A stretch of DNA of 64,000 nt. Origin: Lenzites betulinus (Eukaryota; Basidiomycota; Agaricomycetes; Polyporales; Polyporaceae). Location: contig JABYQU010000014.1 in the NCBI GenBank assembly GCA_022264855.1, positions 496,001 through 560,000 on the forward strand, read 5' to 3'. Below the pieces are notes generated by a model that was not told where the DNA came from, did not search any database, and saw only the letters and a program-made list of their open reading frames with translations. Both the position numbers and the translations under genes were made by a program. Positions 11,130-22,299 of the stretch are shown in pieces (the stretch's first letter is position 1; each line of letters begins with the position of its first letter).

Positions 11130-13429
11130 GAGAAGAAGATGGAGAAATTACGCAGCCATCATAGGCAGCTTATATCAAAGCAAGTATGAGCATCGCGCGC
11201 GGAAGACGAGCGACATCGGATAGTATCAATGGACGACACGAAGACAACCGATTGCGCGCGGCTGCGATTGCTTGTAGGAAGAGACTCTAAATAACCGCCC
11301 ACGACGTGGGATCGCGGGTGAGCGCTATGTGTACTATTCCTCATATCCAGAGGACATATCCGAACTCGTCTTGCTTCCTGCTATTCGACATTGCACCTCT
11401 GGATATCCCAGTCGACCACTCACAGTTTGAAACCGATCCAGTCTACTAGATAAAGTATTATAGCTATCACCCTACGAGATTTTGTGCTTCACGCAGTGAT
11501 TGCTTGTCTGAGTGTCGTTCGACCCGGAGTCTCGACAGGTCTCGACTCTCTCTCGGCTCGACAAGCTTTTACTCTCTCTTATCGTCTCTCTCTGGACTCA
11601 GTCTGACAACTCGTGCCCCCGGCTCGACACAAAAACCCGTATACTATACTCAATAACATGCATGCTAGTACTCGTAAAGTTAGTCGTGGCGCCTCCTCGG
11701 ACGCCGCCCCCGCGGGAAATATACTAAGTAAGTATGTTGTTTATACCGGGGGCGAGTCTGTAGAGGTTAGTCCTCTAGAGTCTAGACAGTCTCACAAACT
11801 CTTCCCCCTCCCACAACGAAGACATCAGCTCTTTGTCCGGGGTACGGCCGGGGCTGTCCTACAGTCGCGCGCTGTCCCCGAGTATCCCCTGGAGAGTCCA
11901 ACGGCTTGCTACTCCCGGGGAGAAATCTCTCCCACCCCACGCCGTAGACGATGCTGTAATCAGCATAAGTAGCAATACTATTCCTTTTACTAATAAAGAA
12001 GTGACCGAGACCTCGGCCACTTGTAGTAAGGTCCTGCATGAGCAGCCGGGATGAACGCGGCGACTGGACTGAGGTACTCCCTTAGCGCTGCGCTCGCATC
12101 CTGGAAATTGCGCCGCTATGCGGACTCCGAGGTCGGCAAACATGATAGCCGCTCTTCGTGCGCACCAGCAGCAGCCGCCTGTGGCGGTAGACCCTGTAGT
12201 TTCCCCGCAACCGGTACGAGCAGTACCTAGTGTTTGGCTCTCTGTAGCATAACTGAAGGTCGTACAACAGGCCGAGTCTAGCATGACTTCGGAACAGAAG
12301 TACCGCGTAACTTGTCGTCGCATGCACACAGTGCTCACTCCGAGCTATGACCGCTCTGTTTCGCGGCGAGGGACGCTCCGCTTATGATAAGGGAAAACAT
12401 GTCGACCCTCTAAACAGGGGCGCTGTCGATATCAATCGGGCGGAATTAGATCTCGAGAGCGATCGACCTGCAGGCCCTCCTTCGGCGGGGGTTCTTGTCT
12501 TACGGGCGCGAATCTCGGACGTGCAGAACAAATGAGCACGATGATGTATGCACCGATTAATGGTCAGTCTCGGTCGGCAAGTGTTGCGACGTGATCAAAA
12601 CGCAATGTTCCCTCCGTGCGAGCATATACTAGTCAGCGGGGACTTGCGAGGAACTCGCAAGAAGCCGCAACGGTGACATCTCGCTGACTGCTTCTTTCCG
12701 CGCAGGTGGATCATAATAGCTACCTAGGGCGTATGTTCATGGTGAACGATCGGAGCGTAGTAGCGTTGTCTTCCACCCTCCCTGGAGTCGGTACCTCTGC
12801 GTCCGCACGCGCCGCAGGATCCGGATTACCCGCATTAGCACAAAATGAATTAGTGTTGGAGTCGGGGGAACCGACTGCCTACTAGTCACTAGTGCAATGA
12901 GAATGCGAACGTGCAAGTGTTCCAAAGATTCGCTCTTGAGGCCAAGACTTCTAAGAGCTACCATTCAAGTTTGGAACCTAATGAGCATGCTATGAGAATC
13001 TCCTACTACCTCACCGGGACTATTACCTCAACACGGGGGTGGACGAGCACGAGGCCTGTGATATTGGGCGACTGCTACAGGGCTTGTTTGGCTACTGCTC
13101 CACAGTGATCACCGCCAACGACAGCAGACGCACTGGCATAACGTGGGATTACGGGCATTACCCCACTGGCTTGTGTCGACTACACTGCGGTTCAAATGCT
13201 GGTGTTACCTCAAGCATACTGGGGTCACTGCGAATGATCACACAACTGAAACATCGACTTAATCCCTGACAATCTTGGGATTTATGCAGTGACTCGATTG
13301 GATGCTTACGCGTAGTGTGTATACATCAGCGTTCGACAATGGCTCAGTTGGTCGGGGTTCTAATAGACATATCAGACCTCCGTGTCAGAGGTTTACGAGT
13401 CGTAAAAAAACAAACACTCGCGTATGGCT
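11130..13429. other. 2.3-kb stretch without a supportable gene
   Basis: There are scattered short frames but none with a recognisable motif. 11508-11605 is rich in CTCT and CTCGAC repeats, resembling a leader or LTR-adjacent region. The frames at 11613-11972 and 12347-12535 could be remnants of a retroelement gag, but nothing diagnostic such as a zinc knuckle or primer-binding site is visible. Confidence 0.4.
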
Positions 13430-14635
13430 TCAACGCGTTGCGAATGTCACGGGGGCTTCAGAAGGTGCCGATACATACGCAGTGCCCATACTATAGCGGG
13501 GCTCGTCCAGCGTCCCGCGCGCCGCTCTCATGCTTCGGTAGCTCGCGTGGCGACGGCGACGGATGACGTAGAACACGGCTCCCCCAATGAGGATTGCGCC
13601 GACCACGCCCCCGACTACGCCCCCAATCAGAGCGCCGTTGGACTTGTGCTTGCTTCCGCTAGCTGTAATCGGTCCTGTGGACGAGGTCGTAAATAACGAT
13701 GAGGCCGTGCTGCCGGTGGTTTGCACATTGGTAGCGGATGTGGCTTCCGGAACGTAGCTGCCAGATGCGGTAGAGTCGGGGTCATCTAGTCACCGCACTA
13801 GTGTAAGCTCACGGCGGAACCCACTGGGACTGACAGTAAGAGCACGAATCGAACGTACGCTTGTTTGCTATCTGCTCGGCCCTGGCAAGATCGAGAGTGC
13901 CTGAATCCTGAGGAAGAAGTCAGCTGTATAGTAGAATTCGACCGAATTAAGCCACTTGCCGTGAGATCAAGAAATGCCCACTCAGGTATCGAGGTCCCAC
14001 TCGGGACGTCTTCAGGGTAACTAGCATCCAAGATGTGTGAGCTAGCACTGGTACCCAGAAGAATAAGACTTACGAGCTGATAGGTGGCTGAGTGCAGTTT
14101 ACACTGAATTCGTTCCACCTGTCACACAAAGTTAATTGATGGCGCATAGCACAGTAAACGACTGTTTCCAACACGTACGGTATTATATATGCCTCCCCTC
14201 CCTGGCATGCGGCGCATGCATACATCGTGGAAAACAGCACAGTGTTACATGTACAGGGTGCCGCCGTGCCTTGAGGAACATTAAACCTGTAAGGTTCATT
14301 GATGTTCATGAGCGCGGGGATGAAGGCTCCTGATAAGAGTCGAGTTCGTGATTGTATTATCAAGAAAGGCATATAAGAAGTACCGTTGACGCCGCTGCAT
14401 GGGTTGAGCAACCAGGAAGACACGGTGCACGGGCCTTGACCCAAAGCGTTGTTCATCTGCCCAAAAGCAATGATCAGACGCGGACCCATCAGACGTCCAT
14501 TGTGCTGCAACAAACCCAGTCATATTTACTCTGACAATTTGCGGTCGTGTCTTGCGAATATGCAGGGAGAGATATGCAGGTCAAAACGATAGAAGCAACT
14601 ACCGTCAGAGTAGGCACGGAGGAGATGGTCGGCAT
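13430..14635 (-). CDS. TM family gene A: secreted Cys-rich domain plus single TM
   Basis: This belongs to a five-member family in this window. The signal peptide starts at the ATG at 14635 and is followed by the luminal/extracellular domain. Family landmarks are MNNALGQGPC, CTCNTVLFSTMYACAACQGG and YPEDVPSGTSIPEWAF, then a DDPDST/Ser-Thr linker. The membrane segment is a glycine-zipper helix (IGGVVGGVVGAILIGGAVFYV, written here as two overlapping parts GGVVGGVVGAI and LIGGAVFYV) followed by a RRRR stop-transfer. The cytosolic tail is about 35 residues (SMRAARGTLDEP, SAPSEAP). Six or so exons are needed, with intron positions shared with B and C. The function is unknown; the topology suggests a type I surface protein. 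It is closest to gene B, whose promoter is also alike. Confidence 0.75.
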
Positions 14636-14702
14636 GTCGGTCCTCGGAATTGCACGTGCTGCTGAGAGGGACAGAGCTATTGGCCCCCTAGGCAGACGCT
14701 TT

Positions 14703-14714
14703 CACCTTTATAGG
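14703..14714 (-). promoter_or_regulatory. Shared promoter block of TM gene A
   Basis: The minus strand reads ACCTATAAAGGTG about 70-80 bp upstream of the ATG. The same block, preceded by TATTCGT, occurs at 24655-24675 upstream of gene B, so promoter and gene were duplicated together. Confidence 0.5.
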
Positions 14715-14732
14715 TACGAATATGCTAGAAAT

Positions 14733-15300
14733 TGAAACTGCGTCCTGTGCACCGTGTGAAGCGCTTGACAAAGCAACGAGGCGAATACGTCCGACCGCAT
14801 CCTCGAAAACATGCTCACGAAGACGAGTTCCTAAGCGAGCATGGCATCCGGCGCAGAACTTCGCACTCACTTCAAAGTACTTACATGGCTGTACAGGGTG
14901 CCTTACTTCGGGGATCGCCAAAGGTTGTTAGGAACGTCTGACCTGTCGGTACAGTGCAGGTGCAGTGCCCAATTCACCAAATGGAGATAGTGGACACGGT
15001 GGGCGCTGATGGCAGTAGATATTGTAAATTAGCACACGGGCTTCAAGGGCGCGCGGAAACGCAATCCTACGACGGTTGCGCTGTCATACTGTAAGAAGTG
15101 AGCAGTGTATGGCACATGTAAAATAGGTCATCAAAGTCAGTCACCTTGGTCGATGCCGCATCGACGAAGAATGACTTAGGTTGACTGTCAGTGGCAGTTC
15201 GAAGCGGTGTTATTCCCAAAAGAGCCTTTGTTTGGCAAGAGCCTTAGATCCAAACAAAGCCACGTGAAATCAGGCTCTCTGACGTTATTGCCCCATTTGT
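14733..15300 (+). repeat. Dispersed upstream repeat R, copy 2
   Basis: Matches copy 1 over most of its length, with an insertion of about 60 bp near 14800-14870 and more divergence after 15060. It lies immediately upstream of and divergent to TM gene A. Nothing else is recognisable up to the DUF1748 gene at 15393. Confidence 0.65.
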
Positions 15301-15392
15301 GTACCAACGGCCTCTACCCGCGCACATCTTCCTCACACTCTTCTCTCTCCTGTTTCTGTAAATCTGCCTGACCGAACAAAATCTGAGTCACC

Positions 15393-15848
15393 ATGTTCGG
15401 GACACTAATACGCCTGGGAATCGATGCTGCGTTGGTCAGCGCCTTCCTCGCCGGTGTCAGAAGAACGACGGGTTTGACGTGAGTACCAATCCCGCCCTAG
15501 GTTCCATTGACATCTTTAATCATCCACACTGTATCTCTACAAGCCCCAAGCTATCTGACGTTCCCAACAAAGACATCCGTCGTGAGTCTATGAGCTTCCA
15601 CGGTGTGTAGACACATCTGACCTGTCTGCGATCATGAAGAACTGCTACGCTCCTACCTCGAATTTGGTGTGTGGCTCACTGTTCGTTGTACGCTTTTGCT
15701 ATTCTTACATTGTAACAGGAGAGTATCTCTTTGACTTTGCAGTAGTCATCCTTGGGGTACGCCGCGCATGACCGCCTTGATTCTCCACAAGTCTTTAGCT
15801 CACTACACATCCTTTTAGCGATCTTCCTCTTTCGAGAGAAGATCATGA
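15393..15848 (+). CDS. DUF1748-family small mitochondrial-type protein
   Basis: Five small exons (15393-15478, 15544-15581, 15640-15666, 15719-15756, 15819-15848) join in frame to 72 residues. The product starts MFGTLIRLGIDAALVSAFLA, continues with RRTTGLT and PNKDIR, then EYLFDFAVVILG, and ends RSSSFERRS. This order (hydrophobic N-terminal helix, RR-TGLT, a second hydrophobic segment, then SSxFERR at the end) is the signature of the fungal DUF1748 family, tiny proteins reported or predicted in mitochondria. The length is normal. It is too fragmented by introns to show up as a long open frame. It converges with OST2. Confidence 0.8.
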
Positions 15849-16115
15849 ACCATTTCCATCCCTCTTTAGCTTAAGTGAGCATGGTGAATATCTCAGTCCG
15901 TATTCACCGCGCCTTCTGAGACACTGATATGTCAACGCCAAGCTCTCAGGCCTCAGGCTTCAAGCTCTCCGTGTCGACGCTCCTCACTTTGCCGTTCCAT
16001 CTTTGTCTCGCACGTCTCTCGCTCTTTCGTGGAATATTTATAATGAAAGGGTATATAAACCCTGTGTACAAGTACGTCCGAACGTCCATAGTATAAAGCA
16101 CTGCACTCCGCTCGA

Positions 16116-16604
16116 TCACCCGAGGAAGTTGTACACGAAGAAGTGTAGTACGATCGAACCAAGGGCGAAGTCTGCGAATGCTCTGCAGTACGGCCGGTGT
16201 TATAGTGCGGCATGGGATAATGGATAGTTAGACATACCTTTCTGGGGATACCTCCTTAAACTCGCTCCTGTTCGCGGGATTCACCTGGGAGCGGAGAGAT
16301 GCCGCGAGCACAAACTGTCCGACGCAACTCGCGAATCTATGACACGCGTGTAAACATTTGGTTTGTCCGCCCGAGGGACAGAAACGCACCCGGCCAAAAA
16401 TGCATTGAATGGGAAGTTGGTAACAAGGATGCAGTAGAGAAACTGGATGATGCCAGAGAGCATGAGGAAGACCAAGAACGCGTCGATCGTCTTCAGGCGC
16501 GTCGAGGTGGTCTCGTAGTAGGCGTTCCACAGAGACAGTATGGGGCTCGGCTGAGTGCCAGCTGCGGCCTGTTTCGCTGGTGCGGCCGTCTTTGTCGGAG
16601 CCAT
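16116..16604 (-). CDS. OST2: Oligosaccharyltransferase subunit OST2/DAD1
   Basis: Three exons (16390-16604, 16238-16336, 16116-16182) give about 126 residues. It is the small membrane subunit of the ER oligosaccharyltransferase that transfers the glycan to asparagine. The sequence begins MAPTKTAAPAKQ, has the family motifs LWNAYYETTSTRLKTIDAFL and ILVTNFPFNAFLAGFASCVG, then SLRSQVNPANR and EFKEVSPER, and ends FVYNFLG. These are hallmarks of DAD1/Ost2, including the conserved C terminus. Three hydrophobic segments are present. It is divergent from the mS42 gene, with 242 bp between the two start codons. Confidence 0.93.
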
Positions 16605-16846
16605 TTTGTGAGAGGGAAAAGAGAATGAACGTGAGGGAGAGGGTCTGTGTCGGGGTCTGTGTCGACGTGGAGGTGAGCCGGAGAACGCGCCGCAGCCGCC
16701 CTGTGCCAAAACGGGAACAGACGCCCGAAACCGTCCCGAAAAGTTTGGTGAAGCGCCCACAGCAACAGTCCCTCCGCCCGCTCACAGTCCTCAGCAGCGT
16801 CCGACTCTCGCGTGCCCGCCGCGTCGTCTCCTCTCAGTCTTCAACC
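16605..16846. promoter_or_regulatory. Bidirectional promoter between OST2 and mS42 genes
   Basis: These 242 bp separate two divergent ATGs. The stretch is GC-rich with pyrimidine tracts and no TATA box, typical of shared housekeeping promoters. Confidence 0.6.
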
Positions 16847-17960
16847 ATGTCTAGCATTGGAACCCGGCTTGCCGCAGGCACCTCGCGTTCCACGCGTCTC
16901 GCCGCCGTGCGCACGCAGGCGTGTCGCGTGCAGTCGAGAGCGCTGCACCACCGGAGAGAGCTTTCGTACCCGATTGAAGAGGGTCTCGGGACGTTCTTGC
17001 CGCCGCGAACACTCAAGATGATTGCGGAGGACTATCAGCAGGGTTTATTGGATCGATTGAATGACCAAGTTCGGGGTAAGTGCATCATCGCATTTGGCGT
17101 ACTGCGTGACCGGGGTGCTCAACGCACAGCTGTCATCTCTTAGGGACCTCGTTGGAGAACAAGAATATAGTACAGACCATCATAGAGGGTGCTCAGGATC
17201 CTAGCAAGGTTCTTGAGTATAATTATGCATCAGAGGCGTTGAACAACTCGTTTTTCCTCGAAAGTGTTGTACGTATCCACTCTCCCCACAGTATTGGTAC
17301 AGTATCTCAATCACTATTTCACAGAAACCCCCACCCCCCAATGCTACGTCGCACGAGCACACTCTCCGCCAAACCAACCTCGAGCGTCGCATCCGTTATC
17401 ATTGGGGTTCCCTCGCACATTTCCAGTCGAGCTTCAGCGCTGCGGCCCTGGGCATGTTCTCCTCCGGCTGGGTGTGGCTCGTCGCGGACCAGGACTCTCG
17501 TCTGGGTATCATGCCCACTTTCGGCACCGGCACCCTTCTTGTTCGCTCTAATCAACCCTCGGATGCATACATCGAGTGGCAACAAATCGTTGGCGACACC
17601 GTCGTGCCGTCGTCCCCCTCGAGCCCTTCCTCTGCCTCTCCGTCCGCCTCCTCCCCGCTTTCAGGCATGTCGCTGAACCCGCCGCCCCTCAATCCCCACA
17701 CGCCCTCACGGAGCATGTCCCGGTTACCCGAACCAAAAGGCCTCCACAGCCTTGAGGCCAGCCAGGACGAGATCCCCCTCAAGGGCCTGGGCAAGGTTGT
17801 TCACCCGCTGCTCTGCCTGTCCGTGCACGAGCATGCCTGGGTGGACGCTGGGTATGGTGTATGGGGCAAGGAGGAGTACCTCAAGCGCTTCTGGACCGTC
17901 ACGAACTGGGCGAACGCCTCCAAGATCCTGGACAAGGTCGCTCCCGTGAAGACGCAATAA
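16847..17960 (+). CDS. Mitochondrial small ribosomal subunit protein mS42 (SOD-like fold)
   Basis: Three exons (16847-17075, 17144-17268, 17325-17960) give about 329 residues. An Arg-rich, acid-poor N terminus (about 40 residues) fits a mitochondrial targeting peptide. The body follows the Fe/Mn superoxide dismutase fold as used by fungal mitoribosomal mS42/mS43 (yeast Rsm26/Mrp1): TLKMIAEDYQQGLLDRLN, ALNNSFFLESV, then GMFSSGWVWLVAD and CLSVHEHAWVDAGYGVWGKEEYL. A Ser/Pro-rich insert (about 17600-17720) separates the halves. I call it ribosomal rather than enzymatic because its length and insert fit that family. Whether it is the mS42 or the mS43 member needs alignment. Confidence 0.85.
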
Positions 17961-18181
17961 GCGACAGGTGCGATCGTCTGAGAAGATGGGTACGGTAATT
18001 CCCACTCGTTGCTGTTGGCGCTGCTGCATTCTACCTTGCGTCTCGTACCCTCATATAGTCTTTAGAGCACAAAAGTACTCCTAATGCGGTTCACTCCTCA
18101 TACTGCGTGCTCTTCCTCAAACATCCTCTGTGGGTATCGTAGCTCGTGCTATCGGCATCCACAGTGCCGGGTTACGTGTGG

Positions 18182-19901
18182 TCACCATCTCCACTCGATG
18201 TTCCCCAGGGAACTTCCTCGCATGCCTTTATACGGCTTATATGCCTCCCCGGTCAACTTCAGCTGCTCGATCTTCATCGCCGAAAAGTTGTGCTGCGCGA
18301 TATCGAACCGCACGTGGAAGGCGCGAGATGGTCGGGGTATCTCTGTTCTGCGCACCAGCATCAGTACCAGCAGGGTCCGTTGGCATTGTGTACTCACGAC
18401 GACGTGAAGGAGCCCCGGAAAGTGTAGTTCGCGGCAGGAGCCACCGTCTTCAGTTCCCACACCAATGCCTGAAACAAAACAGTGGAGTCAGCGGCCCCCT
18501 TAACACCAACACAAGCTTGGGCACCGACCAGAGTCTTCGAATTGAAGCTCCATGACGCGTTGTGCGAGACAACACAGCTAGCACCCGTCGCGCCTTCCCC
18601 TAGGTACAGCTCTACGGACACGTTTTCCATCGTGCGCGTTGTCAGACGCGAGTTCAACGTCACCTCAATTGACCCGCCGTGCTCATCTACCAAAACCGTC
18701 GGCCGCAAAACCAATGGTACGGATACTTGATTTAACGAGTTTGCGGACACCGGCGCGTAGCGATACTCCATGAGCTTGAACTTGCCGTCGGGCGGCACGA
18801 AAGAGAGCACCTTGTCTCGAGACCAGCGCTGTAGCCTGTGTACACATTAGTAGAGCTCTGTGATAATCATGGTGGTCTTACCGTATACATGGGTGAAATG
18901 AACAGTCTGTCAGCGTTGATGCATTTGAGAAGGTGAGTGAGAGATCCGGGGTGCCTGAAAGAACAAGACCAAGTTAGTCCCCCGTGCGTTGGAAAAGCAT
19001 GAACAGGAATCTATACCCGATAGTTTACAGTTGGATTCTACGCGTCCCCAAACTGTACTGACTGCAGGTGTGCCATTCCTATCGCAAACGACAACCATTA
19101 GCGCTTGGCCACGAACAGCAAAGGAGAGCGTACTTGTTGATGATAGCGTCCAAGGTCTCTACGACGTCGAAATATATCTCATTATTGTTGTATCGTACGC
19201 CAGCTTTACGCCATGGTATTGGCGATGCAAATGGGTGGGAGCTCGCAGAGGATGTGGCCAAACCGGATACGCCGGCAACAGAGAGGACCTTGTGCAAGAG
19301 AGTCGGCGGTAGTACGATGTCCCGTAACGCATTTGGTGAGGTGGTGAGAGGATGTCCACCAGAGTCCAATGTTTCTTCAAATAGCTATGTTCTATGAGCA
19401 AGCTAAGTAGACCGCATGATACAATCCGTACGCACCTGGTAGACCACATCGAAGTTCTCCCTCAACGTCTCTGCCGAGACATGTCCAAAGTACTCCCGCA
19501 AGATGTCCGCAAACGTTTGGAGGAATGCGAATGCATACAAGGGATCCACTAAGCATCAGAGCGCCGTCAGCGTGAGTTATACCCATAAACCCTAAATCTG
19601 CACTCACCATCCCCGCTCACGGGAGACAAGTACCGCAACTCGCCGCGCCTGATATGGCAGCACGCGCTCGGGGCGTCCAACCCGCTAACATATAGTACAG
19701 GATCAACGTCCTCAGGGCGCGACGAGCTAGCGAGCGCGTTATTGAGCGCGTCGATGTGCAGGAGCGGATACGCGGGCGGGAAGGAGTGGAAGCCAGACTG
19801 AGCGATCGCACGCCTTGACGGTCAGTCAGCACAAGAATCTCTGGCGTCATGTCGCGAACATACCCCGTGTTGTCCAGGATGATCAACCCGTCGATGGCCA
19901 T
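18182..19901 (-). CDS. APM3: AP-3 adaptor complex mu subunit
   Basis: Exons run 19864-19901, 19608-19813, 19436-19548, 19134-19384, 19017-19078, 18882-18954, 18398-18835 (with a further intron near 18463-18522) and 18182-18347. It begins MAIDGLIILDNTG with a longin-like N-terminal domain (SGFHSFPPAYPLLHIDALN, FAFLQTFADILREYFG). The mu-homology domain follows (WGRVESNCKLSGTPDLSLTF, LSFVPPDGKFKLMEYRY, ending IEQLKLTGEAYKPYKGMR). AP-3 sorts cargo to the vacuole/lysosome, and mu binds tyrosine signals. The 3' ends of this gene and mS42 converge within 220 bp. A foldback transposon ends about 100 bp upstream of the ATG and may affect its promoter. The reading frame looks intact. Confidence 0.9.
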
Positions 19902-20003
19902 GGCTCTGGTCGACGTAGTATGGTGGAAGATGACAGGCGGTATGTAAGTAGCAGCCACACTCGCGCAAGCGCCGCACCGCGCATCTGGCGCCTATGCATG
20001 TCT

Positions 20004-21461
20004 CAGGCTCCTAAACCAGCCGTCCACAGCGTTCTCGTTCCCAGAGTGTTAGTAGCGTAGGTCGAATTTTATCCGAGACGGGCGTTTTGTATGATACCAA
20101 AAAAGGATATGTCATAAACCGAGGTTAGGTAATATGTTGCAGACGGAGACTTTCCTGATTAGGCCTGAGTAAGGGAAGAGAACGCTGTAGGACGGCTGGC
20201 TCAACTTGTCAGACGCCCGTGAAGCGCTCACTTCGGGTAACCTAGATTTATTGATATGCTGTGCGAATAAACGACTCTCTCGCTCGAATAAATCTGAACG
20301 AATACTGACTTCCTCGCGCGGGGCGTCTCATCGCGCGCACTCCTGGGCGACCGCGTCCCGTCTCGCCGTCGGTCCTCGGCGGGGGTCTATGTAATGTATT
20401 GATATCCCGCGATAACTAGGTGGTTTTGAGCACGCGCGGCAGTCACGCGGGATCCTCGACGGCTCGCGCGGGGGACGCGCGCGGCGCGCGGATGCGGCAG
20501 TAGCGCGCCGTCGGCGCTGACAAGGGCGGGGCTGCAGCGCGCAGGCCTCGACGGGTTTGCATCCTCGACGGGATGGCGAGCGCCAACCGGCGCACCTGCG
20601 GGTGCGTGTTCGGTGCCCGCGCGCGCAGCAGGCCTTGAGCCGCGCGAGGTATGAGCCAAGCAGTTAAGTTTTGAATGCTGGCTCTGTCAGGGCCACAGGG
20701 GTTGTTGTGGACGTTCGATGCAGAGGAACAACTGGCTCTCAAGAGTCCCGCACGCCGGGTACCTACCTCACGCAGCTGGTCTCCCGCACACAACAACGCG
20801 CGGGTAGCTAGTCTGTCTCGCGCGGCTCAAGGCCTGCTGCGCGCGCGGGCACCGAACACGCACCCGCAGGTGCGCCGGTTGGCGCTCGCCATCCCGTCGA
20901 GGATGCAAACCCGTCGAGGCCTGCGCGCTGCAGCCCCGCCCTTGTCAGCGCCGACGGCGCGCTACTGCCGCATCCGCGCGCCGCGCGCGTCCCCCGCGCG
21001 AGCCGTCGAGGATCCCGCGTGACTGCCGCGCGTGCTCAAAACCACCTAGTTATCGCGGGATATCAATACATTACATAGACCCCCGCCGAGGACCGACGGC
21101 GAGACGGGACGCGGTCGCCCAGGAGTGCGCGCGATGAGACGCCCCGCGCGAGGAAGTCAGTATTCGTTCAGATTTATTCGAGCGAGAGAGTCGTTTATTC
21201 GCACAGCATATCAATAAATCTAGGTTACCCGAAGTGAGCGCTTCACGGGCGTCTGACAAGTTGAGCCAGCCGTCCTACAGCGTTCTCTTCCCTTACTCAG
21301 GCCTAATCAGGAAAGTCTCCGTCTGCAACATATTACCTAACCTCGGTTTATGACATATCCTTTTTTGGTATCATACAAAACGCCCGTCTCGGATAAAATT
21401 CGACCTACGCTACTAACACTCTGGGAACGAGAACGCTGTGGACGGCTGGTTTAGGAGCCTG
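20004..21461. mobile_element. 1458-bp foldback transposon with 9-bp target duplication
   Basis: The left arm 20004-20648 and the right arm 20817-21461 are 645-bp inverted repeats around a 168-bp unique loop. The ends are CAGGCTCCTAAACC and its complement. The element is flanked by TGCATGTCT at 19995-20003 and 21462-21470. Long terminal repeats plus a 9-bp duplication fit the Mutator-like superfamily best. It encodes no transposase, so it is non-autonomous. The inner halves of the arms are very GC-rich (CGCGCG runs). The identical frames read in both arms are not genes. Confidence 0.88.
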
Positions 21462-21470
21462 TGCATGTCT

Positions 21471-22250
21471 CCGATCTTGACAGCATACTTTGAACTTGAC
21501 GAGTATCTTCCGCTGAGCTAAATGCCACTTTACGAGCCTACGCTCGCAGTATATCCACTTCACTATATCCGTGAGTGAATCAGAATCGCTCATTATGGTG
21601 TAACACGTAAACCGATGCTTACCATATTACGCTGTAGTTTGCTTACCACATGATCATCTCGGAGTGTCGACGTCGAAGTCTCTGTCCAACCTGGGTCGAG
21701 ACCCCGCGCGTGAGCATATGCGATCTCATATGTATCGTTTGCCTAGGGGAGACAACGCGCGGGCTCCCGACTGACGCATGTAATGTGATAACTGGCACCC
21801 CTCTTCGAAGTCCGGATGGCGAAAACACTGGACAGCCGTTTAGTGTTCAGTTCTCGATGCGATGACACAGGCACATGGTGCAGCCGCAGCCGCAGTCGGC
21901 GATAGTTCCACCTGGCATGCAATCAAGTGGCCCGCGCCGCGGGAAGCAACTGGATGATACGTTCATGATGGTTGTGCTAATCCTCAAGAGAACGCGTGAG
22001 TTCTGTCCGCCCAACCGAAGCATCAGCGCGCGCGGTATAAGATGGTAAGTAGTGGCTGACCGACTTACAGAATACCGATTCCCCGTCAGGGTTTGAGCAT
22101 CTTGCTGAGATGTGGTTTGATAGATGCACTCATGGACGGGCGACTGTTCATCGGATGCCTTCATCGCCAGTACGCCAGACCCTGGGTTTAATGCGGGCAC
22201 TGAGTCTGCGCTTTTGAGCGACGTCGATGAGAAGCCACGGCGGTGCTATA
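21471..22250. other. Intergenic stretch right of the foldback element
   Basis: No conserved coding motif or RNA is visible. The sequence joins the AP-3 upstream region to the first exon of TM gene E. Confidence 0.35.
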
Positions 22251-22299
22251 AGGTAAGGCTGGAAGCTCGCTTTCGTTGTGCCGTGCAGCTGTGTCCCTC

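Noticed and set aside
1793..11500. Search for terminal repeats of Tnp2 element 1
   Set aside because: No convincing inverted pair with a target duplication was found by eye, so no boundaries were given.
11500..12540. Possible retroelement leader and gag remnants
   Set aside because: No primer-binding site, zinc knuckle, protease or reverse transcriptase motif nearby.
20206..21259. Paired frames (62 and about 115 codons) repeated in both orientations
   Set aside because: They fall wholly within the arms of the foldback element; GC-rich sequence opens frames by chance.
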